DNA from: JAGVSR01 sp963742405
GTDB lineage: Bacteria; Pseudomonadota; Alphaproteobacteria; Rhizobiales; Hyphomicrobiaceae
Direction: 5' to 3'
DNA length: 64,000 nt
Assembly: GCA_963742405.1 (NCBI GenBank)
Contig: CAVUMB010000010.1
Location: forward strand, 62,001-126,000
This document shows positions 25,731 to 34,500 of this stretch, in pieces; position 1 is the stretch's first letter, and each line of letters starts with the position of its first letter. A model generated the notes under the pieces. That model was given only the letters and a program-made list of their open reading frames with translations, did no database searches and was not told the origin of the DNA. Made by a program: the position numbers and the translations under genes.

Positions 25731-25970
25731 GAAACTCTCCTGGACGATGCGGCAGGACCAAAGGCGGCCAGAGCGGAGGGGCAGAGCGGTGGGGCAGACG
25801 AACGCGTTTCTACCCATGCACCCGATCCGGGGGGCGGTTCTAGCCGCCGATTGCGGCAACGTCGCGAACAGCACCAGTTGAACTCCGCGTGGCGCTCGCC
25901 CCGCTCCGTGATGTAGGGTTGCGCCGGGGTTCCGCCTGAAATTGTTGAGGACTTTGCAAGAAGCGACGCC

Positions 25971-26462
25971 ATGCCGACTGCTGCCCATCCACCCGCCGGC
26001 CACGCTCGTCCCGGCACCATTCCCTGGCCGCCGGTGCTTTTGGCATTGGCCGTGGTCGGCGCGGTCGCGCTCGAACGGCTTGCGCCTTTGCCTTGGCCCG
26101 GCGTCGGAGATGGCCCCGCTTCGCTCATCGGCCTTGGCTTTGGCGCCGCCGGATTGGCCATCGCCGTCTGGGCGGCGCTGACCCTGCGGCGGCACCGCAC
26201 GACGATCTTGCCCCATCAGGCGGCCACCACGCTGGTCACCGACGGACCATATCGTTGGCGCCGCCATCCGATCTACATTGCCGATGTGTTTCTTCTTTTT
26301 GGAGCCGCCGAACTGACGCGGAACGTCTGGTTCGTCATCCTGGCGTTCGCCTTCGCCGGCCTTGTCACGATGCTCCAGATCCGCCCGGAGGAGCGCCATC
26401 TCGAAGCGGTCTTCGGCGATGCATGGCGCGCCTATGCCGGCCGGACCCGGCGGTGGATCTGA
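25971..26462 (+). CDS. Isoprenylcysteine carboxyl methyltransferase-like membrane protein
   Basis: A 163-residue integral membrane protein with about four membrane segments. The C-terminal half has the ICMT/PEMT-type signature: TDGPYRWRRHPIYIADVFLL, then RPEERHLEAVFGDAWRAYAGRTRRWI, which forms the S-adenosylmethionine site in this family. Bacterial members have diverse or unknown substrates. The next gene starts three bases after its stop, so they form an operon. Confidence 0.85.
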   Translation: MPTAAHPPAGHARPGTIPWPPVLLALAVVGAVALERLAPLPWPGVGDGPASLIGLGFGAAGLAIAVWAALTLRRHRTTILPHQAATTLVTDGPYRWRRHPIYIADVFLLFGAAELTRNVWFVILAFAFAGLVTMLQIRPEERHLEAVFGDAWRAYAGRTRRWI

Positions 26463-26465
26463 TCC

Positions 26466-27245
26466 ATGGCCATCGACTACGCCGAAAAGGAGCGCGAATT
26501 CATCGACGGCCTCGCCGAGGACACCGGCCGCGACCTCGCGGGCTGGATGACGGCCATCCGTGAAGCAAACCTCGACGACCGCAACGCGATCATCGATTGG
26601 CTGCGCCGGCAAGGTTTTCTCTTCGCCCGCGCCTCGTGGCTGGAGCGTATCCACCATAATGGCGGCCGCCCGATCTATCTGGCCCCGACCGTCGGCGTAG
26701 GTTCGGCCGCAACGCCGCGCGGATCGACAACTGCCGCCCCATCCCCACCCGTCGCCGCGCCGCCGGCAGCAACCGCGCCCCAGCCTGCACCGACGCTCAT
26801 CCCTCTTGTTCGCAAGCCGATTGACCCGCCTGCGCTGCCGACACCTCCCGTCGCAACCAAGCCAGCCGGACTTTCCCTGGAGGCCGCGCTCGCCGAAGCG
26901 AAAGGTTACCGTCCACTGGCGCAATTCGTTCTGCGGGCCATCGAGGAGGCGGCTCCGGCGCTATCGATCGTTCCGCGCGCCGGCTACATTGCTCTGTGTG
27001 CCGGGCAAACCGTCGTCGGGATCTTGACACTCTCGCCGAAGGAATTGCGCTTAGCACTCGCAGGCGCCGCAGGCGATCCGTTGGGCGGCTTCACACGCGC
27101 CAAGTTTGCCAAGACGCACGCCGACATTCCGCCGTCTATGACCCATATGGTCGTTCTAACGGACGCCCGTCAGGTGACCGCCGAATTGCTGGCAGCCGTT
27201 GCTGGCGCGGCCGCAGCCGACCGCGCCGCCCCATTGCCGGACTGA
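26466..27245 (+). CDS. DUF4287-like protein with Pro/Ala linker and C-terminal domain
   Basis: A 259-residue soluble protein. The N-terminal 70 residues resemble DUF4287 (LAEDTGRDLAGWMTAIREA, IIDWLRRQGF, ASWLERIHHNGG). Then comes a Pro/Ala/Thr-rich linker to about 135. The C-terminal domain (about 140-255: LAQFVLRAIEEAAPAL, GYIALCAGQTVVGIL, MTHMVVLTDARQV) resembles DUF5655, a domain often found with DUF4287. No catalytic residues are evident. Immediately downstream of, and probably co-transcribed with, the methyltransferase-like gene. Confidence 0.7.
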   Translation: MAIDYAEKEREFIDGLAEDTGRDLAGWMTAIREANLDDRNAIIDWLRRQGFLFARASWLERIHHNGGRPIYLAPTVGVGSAATPRGSTTAAPSPPVAAPPAATAPQPAPTLIPLVRKPIDPPALPTPPVATKPAGLSLEAALAEAKGYRPLAQFVLRAIEEAAPALSIVPRAGYIALCAGQTVVGILTLSPKELRLALAGAAGDPLGGFTRAKFAKTHADIPPSMTHMVVLTDARQVTAELLAAVAGAAAADRAAPLPD

Positions 27246-27309
27246 ACCACAAGCACCATCTAATCGCCTGAATTCCCGCGCCACTAGTGCGCGCATGGAG
27301 GGCCTGCCC

Positions 27310-28611
27310 ATGTTGCGTCAAAGCCTGCGCCAACGCGCGTCCCTGGCTGCACTGTTGATTGTTGCAACCGCGCCTTCCCACGCGTTCGCCGACAACAAGG
27401 CCTCGTCGATTTCCGACATTCTCGACCAAACGAAGTCGGCTGCCGCCGAAATCGTACAATCGGCAACCACCACCATGCCGCCGGAGTCCGCCGATCCACG
27501 CGCCGGGGACAAGGACTATGAACAAGCCCGCCTGTTGATGCAGGCCGTCGAAGCCGTCCTTGCCGACACCGCCGATCAACGCGGCGACGCCAAGAAACTG
27601 CCCAAGGAATCCGAGTTCGTCGTGCCACCATTGTGGACTGAAACCCGTGAGGATCGCGAGGCACGGATCAAGGCGCTTCTCGACAGCGCCCTTGGCATCG
27701 TCACGGATGTCCCCGTTGTCGAAATCCAAAAACGCATCGAAACGCATCGCCGCACCATCGCCGATCTCGAAGGCCGCATTTCGGCTTTCAAAGAAAAGCA
27801 GTTGATGGCACCCAAGGATGCAGCGCTGCCGGGTCTTCTGACCGATACCGTCGGCTCGCTCGATGCCGGGATCAAGGATCTGGAAGAGCGCATCACGAAG
27901 AATCGCGACGGTATAACGGCGGCCAAGAAAGATGTCAGTGCCGCACTCAAATCCTCAGGCGTCGACCTGTCGCCGGACCAACTCGACCTCCTGCTCGATG
28001 GCGTCCTCTCCGGCGACCTCGTCCGCCTCGTTGCAACATTCGAGGCAGCCAAACTGATCGACGGCCAGCTTGCCCGCCTCGTCGAGGCCGCCGGTGACAA
28101 CGCCGGCAATGCCCGCAAGTACTTCGCCATGCATGCCGCCTTGTTCGCCATGCTGGTCCACGCCCAGGACATGGCGATTGCCAAGATCGATACGCAATAC
28201 CTGCCACGTCTCGATGCCGTGATGAAAGACATAACCGGCGCCAAGACACGCACCGCCGAATTGCTCCGCGCCGACAATCGCCCCGATCAGCTTCGCATTC
28301 TGGAAGCCAATCGCGACAGTCAGAAAGTGGCAGAAGAGGCGGCGAAGGCCTACCGCCGTTACCTGCTGCAACAACGCGAGCAGATCGCCAAGGCCCGCCA
28401 GCGCGCCGTCCACGATCTCAAGATTGCCGACAACACCTTCGAGACCGTGCAGGCGAGTTTTGAGTTGAATAACCTGATGCGCGACGGCGCCGCGTCATTC
28501 GAGGCGCTGCAAAAGCTGGAAGCGCCGACCTTCGAACAGATCTTCCGCAACGAGGAACTCCGCCGCGAATTCGAGGCCCTGACCCGCAAACTCGATCAGC
28601 CGACGAGCTGA
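27310..28611 (+). CDS. Exported coiled-coil protein, function unknown
   Basis: A 433-residue protein with a signal peptide (about 1-24, ending HAFA) and long helical, charged stretches likely to form coiled coils, for example IQKRIETHRRTIADLEGRIS and IKDLEERITKNRDGITAAKK. No domain is recognised. ATG at 27310 is preferred because GGAGGG lies seven bases upstream and it begins the signal peptide; an ATG at 27295 is also in frame. Convergent with mgtE, whose stop is 21 bases past this one. Confidence 0.7.
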   Translation: MLRQSLRQRASLAALLIVATAPSHAFADNKASSISDILDQTKSAAAEIVQSATTTMPPESADPRAGDKDYEQARLLMQAVEAVLADTADQRGDAKKLPKESEFVVPPLWTETREDREARIKALLDSALGIVTDVPVVEIQKRIETHRRTIADLEGRISAFKEKQLMAPKDAALPGLLTDTVGSLDAGIKDLEERITKNRDGITAAKKDVSAALKSSGVDLSPDQLDLLLDGVLSGDLVRLVATFEAAKLIDGQLARLVEAAGDNAGNARKYFAMHAALFAMLVHAQDMAIAKIDTQYLPRLDAVMKDITGAKTRTAELLRADNRPDQLRILEANRDSQKVAEEAAKAYRRYLLQQREQIAKARQRAVHDLKIADNTFETVQASFELNNLMRDGAASFEALQKLEAPTFEQIFRNEELRREFEALTRKLDQPTS

Positions 28612-28632
28612 CTGTACGACCCAGAACATGGC

Positions 28633-30012
28633 TCAGAACAGCCAGATCGAGGCGAGCCCGAGAAAAGCGAAAAAGCCGACGCAATCCGTCACCATCGTGA
28701 CGAACACGCCCGAGGCAGGGGCTGGATCGAGTTCATATCGATGAAAGATGAGCGGTATAAGAATTCCGGCTACGGCTGCGCAAAACAGATTTACGATGAT
28801 TGCCGTTCCGATGACGGCGCCCAGCGCACCCGAGCCGAACCAGAAAAAAACCACCGTCGCCATGATGACCGACAGCGTCAGTCCGTTCAGCAGGCCGACC
28901 AGAGCCTCGCGGGTGATAACCCGGCGCGCATTCATGGCGCCGAGCTTGCTCGTCGCCAACGCTCGCACCGTGACGGTCATGGTCTGAGTTCCAGCGTTGC
29001 CGCCGGTCGAAGCCACGATCGGCATCAGCACCGCAAGAGCCACCATCTGCTCGATGCTGGCATCGAACTGTTGAATAACGAACGACGCCAGGATGGCCGT
29101 GCCCAGGTTGACAACGAGCCAGGGCACCCGGCTCTTGACCGTTTCCAGAACGGTATCAGCCAGACTTTCGTCGCCCACGCCGGCCAGCGCCTTCATGTCT
29201 TCGTCGGCCTCGTCATCGAGCACTTCCACAACGTCATCGACGGTCACGACGCCGACGAGCCGTTGATTCTCGTCCACCACGGGGACAGAGAACAGGTCAT
29301 AGCGCTTGAACTGACGGGCGACCTCTTCCTGATCTTCCGTCGCCAGGACCACGTGACGGTCGGTCTCCATCAGCGTTTCGACGATCACCGATCGCTTCGA
29401 GCGCACCAGCCGCGACAGCTCGACGCTGCCCAGAACGCGGAACGAGGGATCGACGACAAAGATTTCAGAGAACGCCTCAGGCAGGTCATCGGCCTCGCGC
29501 ATGTAGTCGAGCACCTGCCCCACCGTCCAGAATGGGGCAACTGCCACAAAGTGCGCCTGCATGAGGCGCCCGGCCGTTTCTTCGGGATACTCCAGGTTGC
29601 GCTCAAGCGCGGCGCGATCGGACGTCTCGAGCTGAGCGAGGACTTCTTCCTTGTCGCTGTCTTCCAGACCTTCGATGATGTAGGCCGCATCGTCGGTATC
29701 CAATTCCGTGACGGCACGAGCCAGGAATTCGTTCGGCAGGGCTTCCGAAAGCTGGTCGCGGACCGATTCATCGAGCTCGGAGAAAACCTCGAAGTCGAAA
29801 TCCGGTCCGAACGCTTGGATCAGCGCGACACGGTCGTCTGGCTCGAGCAATTCGATGACGTCGGCAAGGTCGGGCGCACGCAAACCCTCGACAAATTCGC
29901 GTGCGGTCTGCGGCGCGCCGGCCAACAGCGCCGCCGCGACATCGCGCACCAGTTCGTCGGTCGTGGCCTCGTCGGCCTCTGGCGTGGAAAAGTTCGGACC
30001 GGCTTGCGACAC
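28633..30012 (-). CDS. mgtE: Magnesium transporter MgtE
   Basis: A 459-residue MgtE: acidic N-terminal superhelical domain (DLADVIELLEPDDRVALIQAF), two CBS domains (about 150-285), the plug helix and a five-helix membrane domain with PIVASTGGNAGTQTMTV, the Mg2+ selectivity region. It is a Mg2+-gated Mg2+ channel in the inner membrane; the N and CBS domains close the pore when Mg2+ is high. The frame opens with TTG at 30066; GTG at 30012, with AGGGG upstream, gives a more usual N-terminus, but the choice is uncertain. Confidence 0.94.
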   Translation of the reverse strand: MSQAGPNFSTPEADEATTDELVRDVAAALLAGAPQTAREFVEGLRAPDLADVIELLEPDDRVALIQAFGPDFDFEVFSELDESVRDQLSEALPNEFLARAVTELDTDDAAYIIEGLEDSDKEEVLAQLETSDRAALERNLEYPEETAGRLMQAHFVAVAPFWTVGQVLDYMREADDLPEAFSEIFVVDPSFRVLGSVELSRLVRSKRSVIVETLMETDRHVVLATEDQEEVARQFKRYDLFSVPVVDENQRLVGVVTVDDVVEVLDDEADEDMKALAGVGDESLADTVLETVKSRVPWLVVNLGTAILASFVIQQFDASIEQMVALAVLMPIVASTGGNAGTQTMTVTVRALATSKLGAMNARRVITREALVGLLNGLTLSVIMATVVFFWFGSGALGAVIGTAIIVNLFCAAVAGILIPLIFHRYELDPAPASGVFVTMVTDCVGFFAFLGLASIWLF

Positions 30013-30263
30013 GCGTCTGATGCCCCTGTCTCTTTGAGCGAAAAAGCCCTTGCCAAACCCCGACAAACGGCAGAAGCGGCCTTAGCATACGAGCGCACCA
30101 CCGGATACCGTGGTGCCGAAAAAGCACATACGGGATCGGCGACATGTTGCACCCGGCAAAGCGGCGCAGCTAATGTCCGCCCGCGTCCCGTGAGAGACGC
30201 GAACCACCGGCACGCGAAGCCGGGATCGCCACCGCCTCAGGCGCTTCGGAGGAAGACAGTTAG

Positions 30264-31367
30264 ATGACACGCGCCATCCGGCGGCATGTCTTGTTTGGTC
30301 CCCTTGGCGCGATGGTTGTGCTGGCCGTCGCTGCCGCCGCGCGCGCGGGTGATGTACCGCCGACCGAAGCCTTGCATTCACTGCAGTCGGCAGCATGTGC
30401 CAATCCGAACGCCCTCGGCGTATCCCGCGTCATCGAAATCGATGCCAACGACGGCCCCCGCTTCGGCGTTCCAGGACCCGAGCCCTTCCAGTTGCTCCAC
30501 GACAAGGAAGTCATCCTCACCTTCGACGACGGCCCAGTCCGCCGTTACACGCGTCCCATCCTCGACGCACTCGACGAACAGTGTGTGAAAGCCACGTTTT
30601 TTTCCGTTGGCCGTATGGCGCTCTCCGATCCACAGACGCTCCGCGATACCGCCGATCGCGGGCACACGATCGCCGCTCATACCTGGTCCCACAAACGCTT
30701 GGACAAGCTCGGTGCTGTGGCCTCCAAGCAGGAAGTCGAGTTGGGCTTCAGCGCTGTCGCCCTCGCGCTTGGGAGGCCCGTCGCTCCATTTTTCCGCTTC
30801 CCCTATCTCGGCGAAAGTTCCTCCGTTCGCGCGCACCTCCGGTCGCGCCACATCGCCACCTTCGCCATCGATATCGACAGCCGCGATTTCCTGACGCGCA
30901 ACCCGACCGTCATGCGCCAGAACGTGATGTCCCAACTCGCCCGCAAGCACCGTGGCATCATCCTGTTTCACGACATCCAGCCGTCCACCGCCGGCGGGCT
31001 GCGAGCTCTGCTGACCGAATTGAAGGCCAACGGATACAAGATCGCCCACGTCGTCCCCAAGACCGGCGCAACGACGCTGCCGGAATTCGACGCCATGGCC
31101 GATCGTGAGGCGCAGCGGCGCAATGTGGCACTGTCCCTGCAGCCGCTGGCCGACCGCGCTGCCGTCTGGCCGATGACGACGGGATCACCTGAACGCCTGC
31201 CATGGTCCGCCGATCCCACCACAGCGGACACAAAGCCGGTAACCGTTCTGCCGACACCTCCCAACGCGCCGAAAGGTTTGCCGGCACTGCCGCCACCTGT
31301 ACGGCCAAATTTGAAGCCGGCGATGATCGAAGACAACTGGGCGACAAACCCGTTGGGGCTTCCCTGA
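30264..31367 (+). CDS. Periplasmic polysaccharide deacetylase (NodB/CE4), first of a tandem pair
   Basis: A 367-residue CE4 esterase with signal peptide 1-28. NodB motifs: TFDDGP (86-91), HTWSH (139-143), RFPY (178-181), DIDS (203-206), LFHDI (234-238), all consistent with activity. The N-terminal block CANPNALGVSRVIEID-x4-GP matches those of the genes at 3641 and 31471, and Cys45 and Cys107 match their conserved pair. A Pro-rich tail of about 100 residues follows the domain, with no known motif. The next deacetylase starts about 100 bases downstream on the same strand. Confidence 0.9.
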   Translation: MTRAIRRHVLFGPLGAMVVLAVAAAARAGDVPPTEALHSLQSAACANPNALGVSRVIEIDANDGPRFGVPGPEPFQLLHDKEVILTFDDGPVRRYTRPILDALDEQCVKATFFSVGRMALSDPQTLRDTADRGHTIAAHTWSHKRLDKLGAVASKQEVELGFSAVALALGRPVAPFFRFPYLGESSSVRAHLRSRHIATFAIDIDSRDFLTRNPTVMRQNVMSQLARKHRGIILFHDIQPSTAGGLRALLTELKANGYKIAHVVPKTGATTLPEFDAMADREAQRRNVALSLQPLADRAAVWPMTTGSPERLPWSADPTTADTKPVTVLPTPPNAPKGLPALPPPVRPNLKPAMIEDNWATNPLGLP

Positions 31368-31470
31368 CGGTGCGACAATGTCTCAGGTGCCGCATCTTCT
31401 GACGTCAGCCTGTTGCTGCAAACCGCGAATTCCGCCACCTTCGGCCCAACTTTAAGCCTTGGGAGGCAAC

Positions 31471-32610
31471 GTGATCCGACGGGCAGCGGTAATTATTGCG
31501 GCATTGTTCTTTGCCAGTTGCGGGATCGGCGTGAGCTCGGCACTGGCGGACAACACGTGTGCCGATCCTGGCGCGGCGCTCGGCGTCGAACGCGTTGTCG
31601 ATATCGATACTGCAAATGGACCGCTGTTTGGCGATCTCTCCGTTCTGGCACGCGAACCGTCGTTCCTCGGCCCGCGCGAAGTGGTGCTCACATTCGATGA
31701 CGGCCCGATGCCATGGATCACAAAATCCATTCTCGATACGCTCGACCGGTTCTGCACCAAGGCGACGTTCTTTTCCGTCGGCAGCATGGCCGTCGCCTAC
31801 CCCGCAAGTGTCAGGGACGTTCTGGCCCGCGGGCATACGCTTGGCGGCCACACATGGTCCCATCCTTTGAACCTCAAGCGTCGCGGTTTAGACCGAGCCA
31901 TTGACGAAATCGAACGCGGCTTTGCCGCTGTCGCATTGGCAGCCGGCCAGCCGATTGCGCCATTTTTTCGTTTTCCCGGCCTCAGCGATAGCGATCCGAT
32001 GATGGCACATCTGCAGGCGCGCGGCATCGCGGCCTTTACTGTCGACGTGGTTTCCAACGACAGTTACATCGCCAATGCTGATCGTCTCGCCGCCTACACG
32101 TTGGCGCAGATCGATAAGCGGCAAGGCGGCATTGTCTTGTTCCACGACATCAAGAGTGCCACGGCCAAGGCCCTTCCGGTCATCCTCGCTGGTATCAAAC
32201 AGCGCGGCTACAAAATCGTCCACATGCGCGCCAAGTCGCCGCTCGTCCCACTCGACACTTTCAATGCCGATCTTGAGAAGCGGCTCGTCAAAACCGATCC
32301 GGCGCGCAAATCGCCGCTGATCATCGCGTCAGCAACCGGCACGCCGCCTCAGCCGGAAGTTCCCCAACCTCACTTGCTGCCCTTCTTCGGTTCGCCCGCT
32401 GTCTTGAAGACCCTCGCGGGAGCCGACGCTGAGGTGACGACACTGGCGCCCGCGCAACGTCCCCGCATCGTCGTTACGACGAACGATCACACCGAGCCGG
32501 CAACTCATGGCTCCAAGTCCGACCGCGCCCATACCGGGCACAAGGCCAAACCGGCCCGGATCAAGCGAGCCACCGCCGACGATCCACCGTTCAAAATATT
32601 CGGATTTTGA
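31471..32610 (+). CDS. Periplasmic polysaccharide deacetylase (NodB/CE4), second of a tandem pair
   Basis: A 379-residue CE4 esterase with signal peptide ending ALA (about residue 26). Motifs: TFDDGP (74-79), HTWSH (127-131), LFHDI; motif 3 is RFPG instead of RFPY and motif 4 is DVVSND instead of DxDSxD, so substrate choice or activity may differ from its neighbour. N-terminal block CADPGAALGVERVVDID is shared, with Cys30 and Cys95. The C-terminal 110 residues are basic and Pro-rich. GTG at 31471 follows GGGAGG closely; TTG at 31459 is an in-frame alternative. Confidence 0.88.
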   Translation: MIRRAAVIIAALFFASCGIGVSSALADNTCADPGAALGVERVVDIDTANGPLFGDLSVLAREPSFLGPREVVLTFDDGPMPWITKSILDTLDRFCTKATFFSVGSMAVAYPASVRDVLARGHTLGGHTWSHPLNLKRRGLDRAIDEIERGFAAVALAAGQPIAPFFRFPGLSDSDPMMAHLQARGIAAFTVDVVSNDSYIANADRLAAYTLAQIDKRQGGIVLFHDIKSATAKALPVILAGIKQRGYKIVHMRAKSPLVPLDTFNADLEKRLVKTDPARKSPLIIASATGTPPQPEVPQPHLLPFFGSPAVLKTLAGADAEVTTLAPAQRPRIVVTTNDHTEPATHGSKSDRAHTGHKAKPARIKRATADDPPFKIFGF

Positions 32611-32699
32611 TCGCTTCGTTTAGAGTGGTCCCTGTAAGGGGAAAACGACCAGCGCGAGACTCGACGAACAGTGGCGTCGAATATCCGCGCAATGAAAAC

Positions 32700-32778
32700 A
32701 CGCGCGCGGGACAGGCATGGCAGCTGCGCGCAAAGAATGCACGCGCGCAGGGTTGGCGTGGCGGCTGCGCGCAAAGAA
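32700..32778. repeat. Imperfect 41-bp tandem repeat next to tRNA-Leu
   Basis: Two copies, 32700-32737 and 32741-32778, both begin ACGCGCGC and end GGC-A/G-GCTGCGCGCAAAGAA, with a variable centre. The array lies immediately beyond the 3' CCA end of tRNA-Leu. It contains no gene. Such places are common sites of integration or recombination, but no integrase is present. Confidence 0.6.
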
Positions 32779-32784
32779 AAATGG

Positions 32785-32866
32785 TGCGGTTGAGAGGACT
32801 CGAACCTCCACGAGTTGCCCCGTTACCACCTCAAGGTAGTGCGTCTACCAATTCCGCCACAACCGC
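32785..32866 (-). tRNA. tRNA-Leu(GAG)
   Basis: On the minus strand the sequence starts GCGGTTGTGGCGGAATTGG and ends TCAACCGC followed by discriminator A; a genome-encoded CCA extends to 32782. The 7-bp acceptor stem (GCGGTTG/CAACCGC), D-arm TGGTAGACGC, anticodon loop TTGAGGT with anticodon GAG, a long variable arm (class II) and the T-loop GTTCGAGTC are all present. Class II structure plus GAG gives leucine, reading CUC and CUU. One C-A mismatch lies at the top of the anticodon stem. Confidence 0.95.
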
Positions 32867-33119
32867 ATGGGATCACCTCATCGGACGGACGTCGGATGAG
32901 AGGAACCGCCCAGCGCATCCGTAAAGAACGCGCTGCCGAGGCGACCGGAACTAACAGACGGCTCCGGAGAAGGCAAGCACCAACAAGCTCCAGCCGGCCA
33001 AGATCCGCTGAGCCCGCGGCAACCGGCATCGACCTCGGCATTTCGGCATTGCCGGCACCGGTTCACCGCTGCCAAATTGATCCGCCGGTCGCACATTTGG
33101 CCCCGTCGTGAGGAAACAG

Positions 33120-33815
33120 ATGCCCGGACCCCGTCCCATTCGCGTGCTGCATTCGACGGGACTTGTCGACTACCTTGAGGCCGTGGCCGCAATGGACCGC
33201 GAGGCGGCAGCAATTGCAGACGGCGGCAATCGCGAACTACTCTGGTTTCTAGAGCATCCACCGCTGCTGACCCGAGCGGCCCGCGGCCGCGACGACCATC
33301 TGCTCGATCCGGATCGCTTTCCCGTTTACGCCACGGACCGCGGTGGACAGATCACCTACCACGGGCCGGGACAGCGCATCGTCTATACGCTTCTGGATGT
33401 TCGCCGCCACACCGGGGGCGATGTACGCGCTTTCGTTCGCTTGCTCGAAACGTGCGTTATCGACGCGCTCGATAGGCTCGGCGTGACAGCGTTCAGCGAT
33501 CCAGCCCGACCAGGCGTCTGGGTCAAGCGGCTGGATCTTCCCGGCGGTGAAGCCAAAATTGCTGCGATCGGACTTAAGCTTCGCCGCGGCGTCAGCCTGC
33601 ACGGCCTCAGCCTCAATGCGGCTCCCGATTTGTCTCATTTCGCATCGATCGTTGCGTGCGGGCTGGAGGGATCGGCCGTCACGAGCCTTGCTGCATTGGG
33701 GGCGCCGGAGGATTTCGAATTTGTGGATAACGCATTAATCGCCAGCTTCACCGAGCATCTCGGCCCGCTCGAACCAGTCACAGAGCCAATTGTGGAAGTT
33801 CCGCGCCCCCGTTGA
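33120..33815 (+). CDS. lipB: Octanoyltransferase
   Basis: A 231-residue lipoyl(octanoyl) transferase that moves octanoyl from acyl carrier protein to lipoyl domains, the first step of lipoate synthesis. RGGQITYHGPGQ (74-85), Lys153 in IGLKLRRGVSLHG and catalytic Cys180 in ACGLEGSAVTSL are all present. ATG at 33120 has AGGA six bases upstream; a GTG at 33108 is in frame but less well placed. It is monocistronic here. Confidence 0.96.
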   Translation: MPGPRPIRVLHSTGLVDYLEAVAAMDREAAAIADGGNRELLWFLEHPPLLTRAARGRDDHLLDPDRFPVYATDRGGQITYHGPGQRIVYTLLDVRRHTGGDVRAFVRLLETCVIDALDRLGVTAFSDPARPGVWVKRLDLPGGEAKIAAIGLKLRRGVSLHGLSLNAAPDLSHFASIVACGLEGSAVTSLAALGAPEDFEFVDNALIASFTEHLGPLEPVTEPIVEVPRPR

Positions 33816-33865
33816 GAGGGTCCTTTGGACGCCAATTCGCAGATATGGAAGAGCGCAAAACAAAA

Positions 33866-33895
33866 CGGCACCCGAGCCAGAGGGCGCGGGTGCCG
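33866..33895 (-). terminator. Intrinsic terminator of the 33926 gene
   Basis: CGGCACCCG (33866-33874) pairs perfectly with CGGGTGCCG (33887-33895). Read on the minus strand it is followed by TTTTGTTTTG, a good terminator tract, 30 bases past the stop of the gene ending at 33926. Confidence 0.85.
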
Positions 33896-33925
33896 GATTG
33901 CATTGCCTCGATCAACTCGACCGCT

Positions 33926-34288
33926 TTACGGGCCGGGCTTGGAAGGCTGGCCGGTTGCTCCAGATGATGGAGAAACCAGCGGCCCCTGCCCTTCTGCGTA
34001 GAGATCGCCCCCTTCGATGGTCGTGGCCTCGGTGCCCTCGAGCACATAAGGACCAACGTCGTCACCGTCGATGCGGATGCTGCAGCCGCTCTGGCAGACC
34101 CCTTCAAGAACCTCGTCTTTTTTCAAAACGTGGTCGATCTGGGTACTGCCCTCGATGACCGTGACCGTATGGTCCTTGTCATCCCGGTTTGTGACCGATG
34201 CCGCATGCGCGGCTGAGAAAGCGTTGATCAGCACCACCGTGGGAACCACCGAAGCTCGCAAGAGCCGACTGACTAGGTTCCGGGGCAC
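33926..34288 (-). CDS. Small exported protein, conserved in Hyphomicrobiales, function unknown
   Basis: A protein of about 120 residues with a signal peptide ending AHA and a mature region VTNRDDKDHTVTVIEGS, LEGVCQSGCSIRIDGDD, YVLEGTEATTIEGGDLY. The C-x3-C pair may be oxidised or bind metal. I recall similar unnamed proteins in related bacteria (family knowledge, not checked). The start is uncertain: GTG at 34288 is used because it precedes the hydrophobic leader; no clear ribosome binding site is seen, so coupling to the tiny gene ending 15 bases upstream is possible. Confidence 0.65.
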   Translation of the reverse strand: MPRNLVSRLLRASVVPTVVLINAFSAAHAASVTNRDDKDHTVTVIEGSTQIDHVLKKDEVLEGVCQSGCSIRIDGDDVGPYVLEGTEATTIEGGDLYAEGQGPLVSPSSGATGQPSKPGP

Positions 34289-34303
34289 GAGGCAGGAAAC
34301 TCT

Positions 34304-34375
34304 TACTTCTTCTTCTTCGCCGCCGGCTTCTTGGCAGCCTTCTTTGCGGCAGGCTTCTTTGCAGCTTTGGCCATG
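34304..34375 (-). CDS. 23-residue Lys/Ala-rich basic peptide
   Basis: A 24-codon gene: it starts MAKAAKKPAAKKAAKK and ends PAAKKKK, with 11 Lys, no acidic residue and AAKK-P repeats like histone H1 tails. AAGGA lies about nine bases before the ATG. Such short Lys/Ala/Pro peptides occur in alphaproteobacteria and could bind nucleic acid, but none of this is shown here. It precedes the exported-protein gene on the same strand and faces the LysR gene across a regulatory region. The codons are mixed (AAG, AAA, GCC, GCT, GCA, GCG), which argues against simple slippage. Confidence 0.6.
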
Positions 34376-34399
34376 TGATTCGTCCTTCAGTTTATCTGA

Positions 34400-34417
34400 C
34401 CGTGCATGACTGCACGG
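34400..34417. promoter_or_regulatory. Perfect inverted repeat upstream of the basic peptide gene
   Basis: CCGTGCA-TGAC-TGCACGG is an exact 7-4-7 inverted repeat, 25 bases before the start codon of the peptide gene on the minus strand. It could be an operator in DNA or a leader hairpin in RNA next to the ribosome binding site. Confidence 0.45.
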
Positions 34418-34500
34418 CTCTGCTTCCCCGACTCGACGTCGAGACGACTGCAATGTGGTGAGAATCAAATCGCGCTTCAAACGGAAATTTCCGCTGACCA

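Noticed and set aside
25422..26924. A 500-codon open frame on the minus strand
   Set aside because: Only the last 102 codons carry a signal peptide, an SH3 domain and a ribosome binding site. The rest is antisense to the well-supported genes at 25971 and 26466 and is low in recognisable motifs.
28741..30267. A 508-codon open frame on the + strand opposite mgtE
   Set aside because: It is antisense to mgtE, whose CBS and Mg-pore motifs are unambiguous. The + strand product is His/Asp/Arg-rich without domains.
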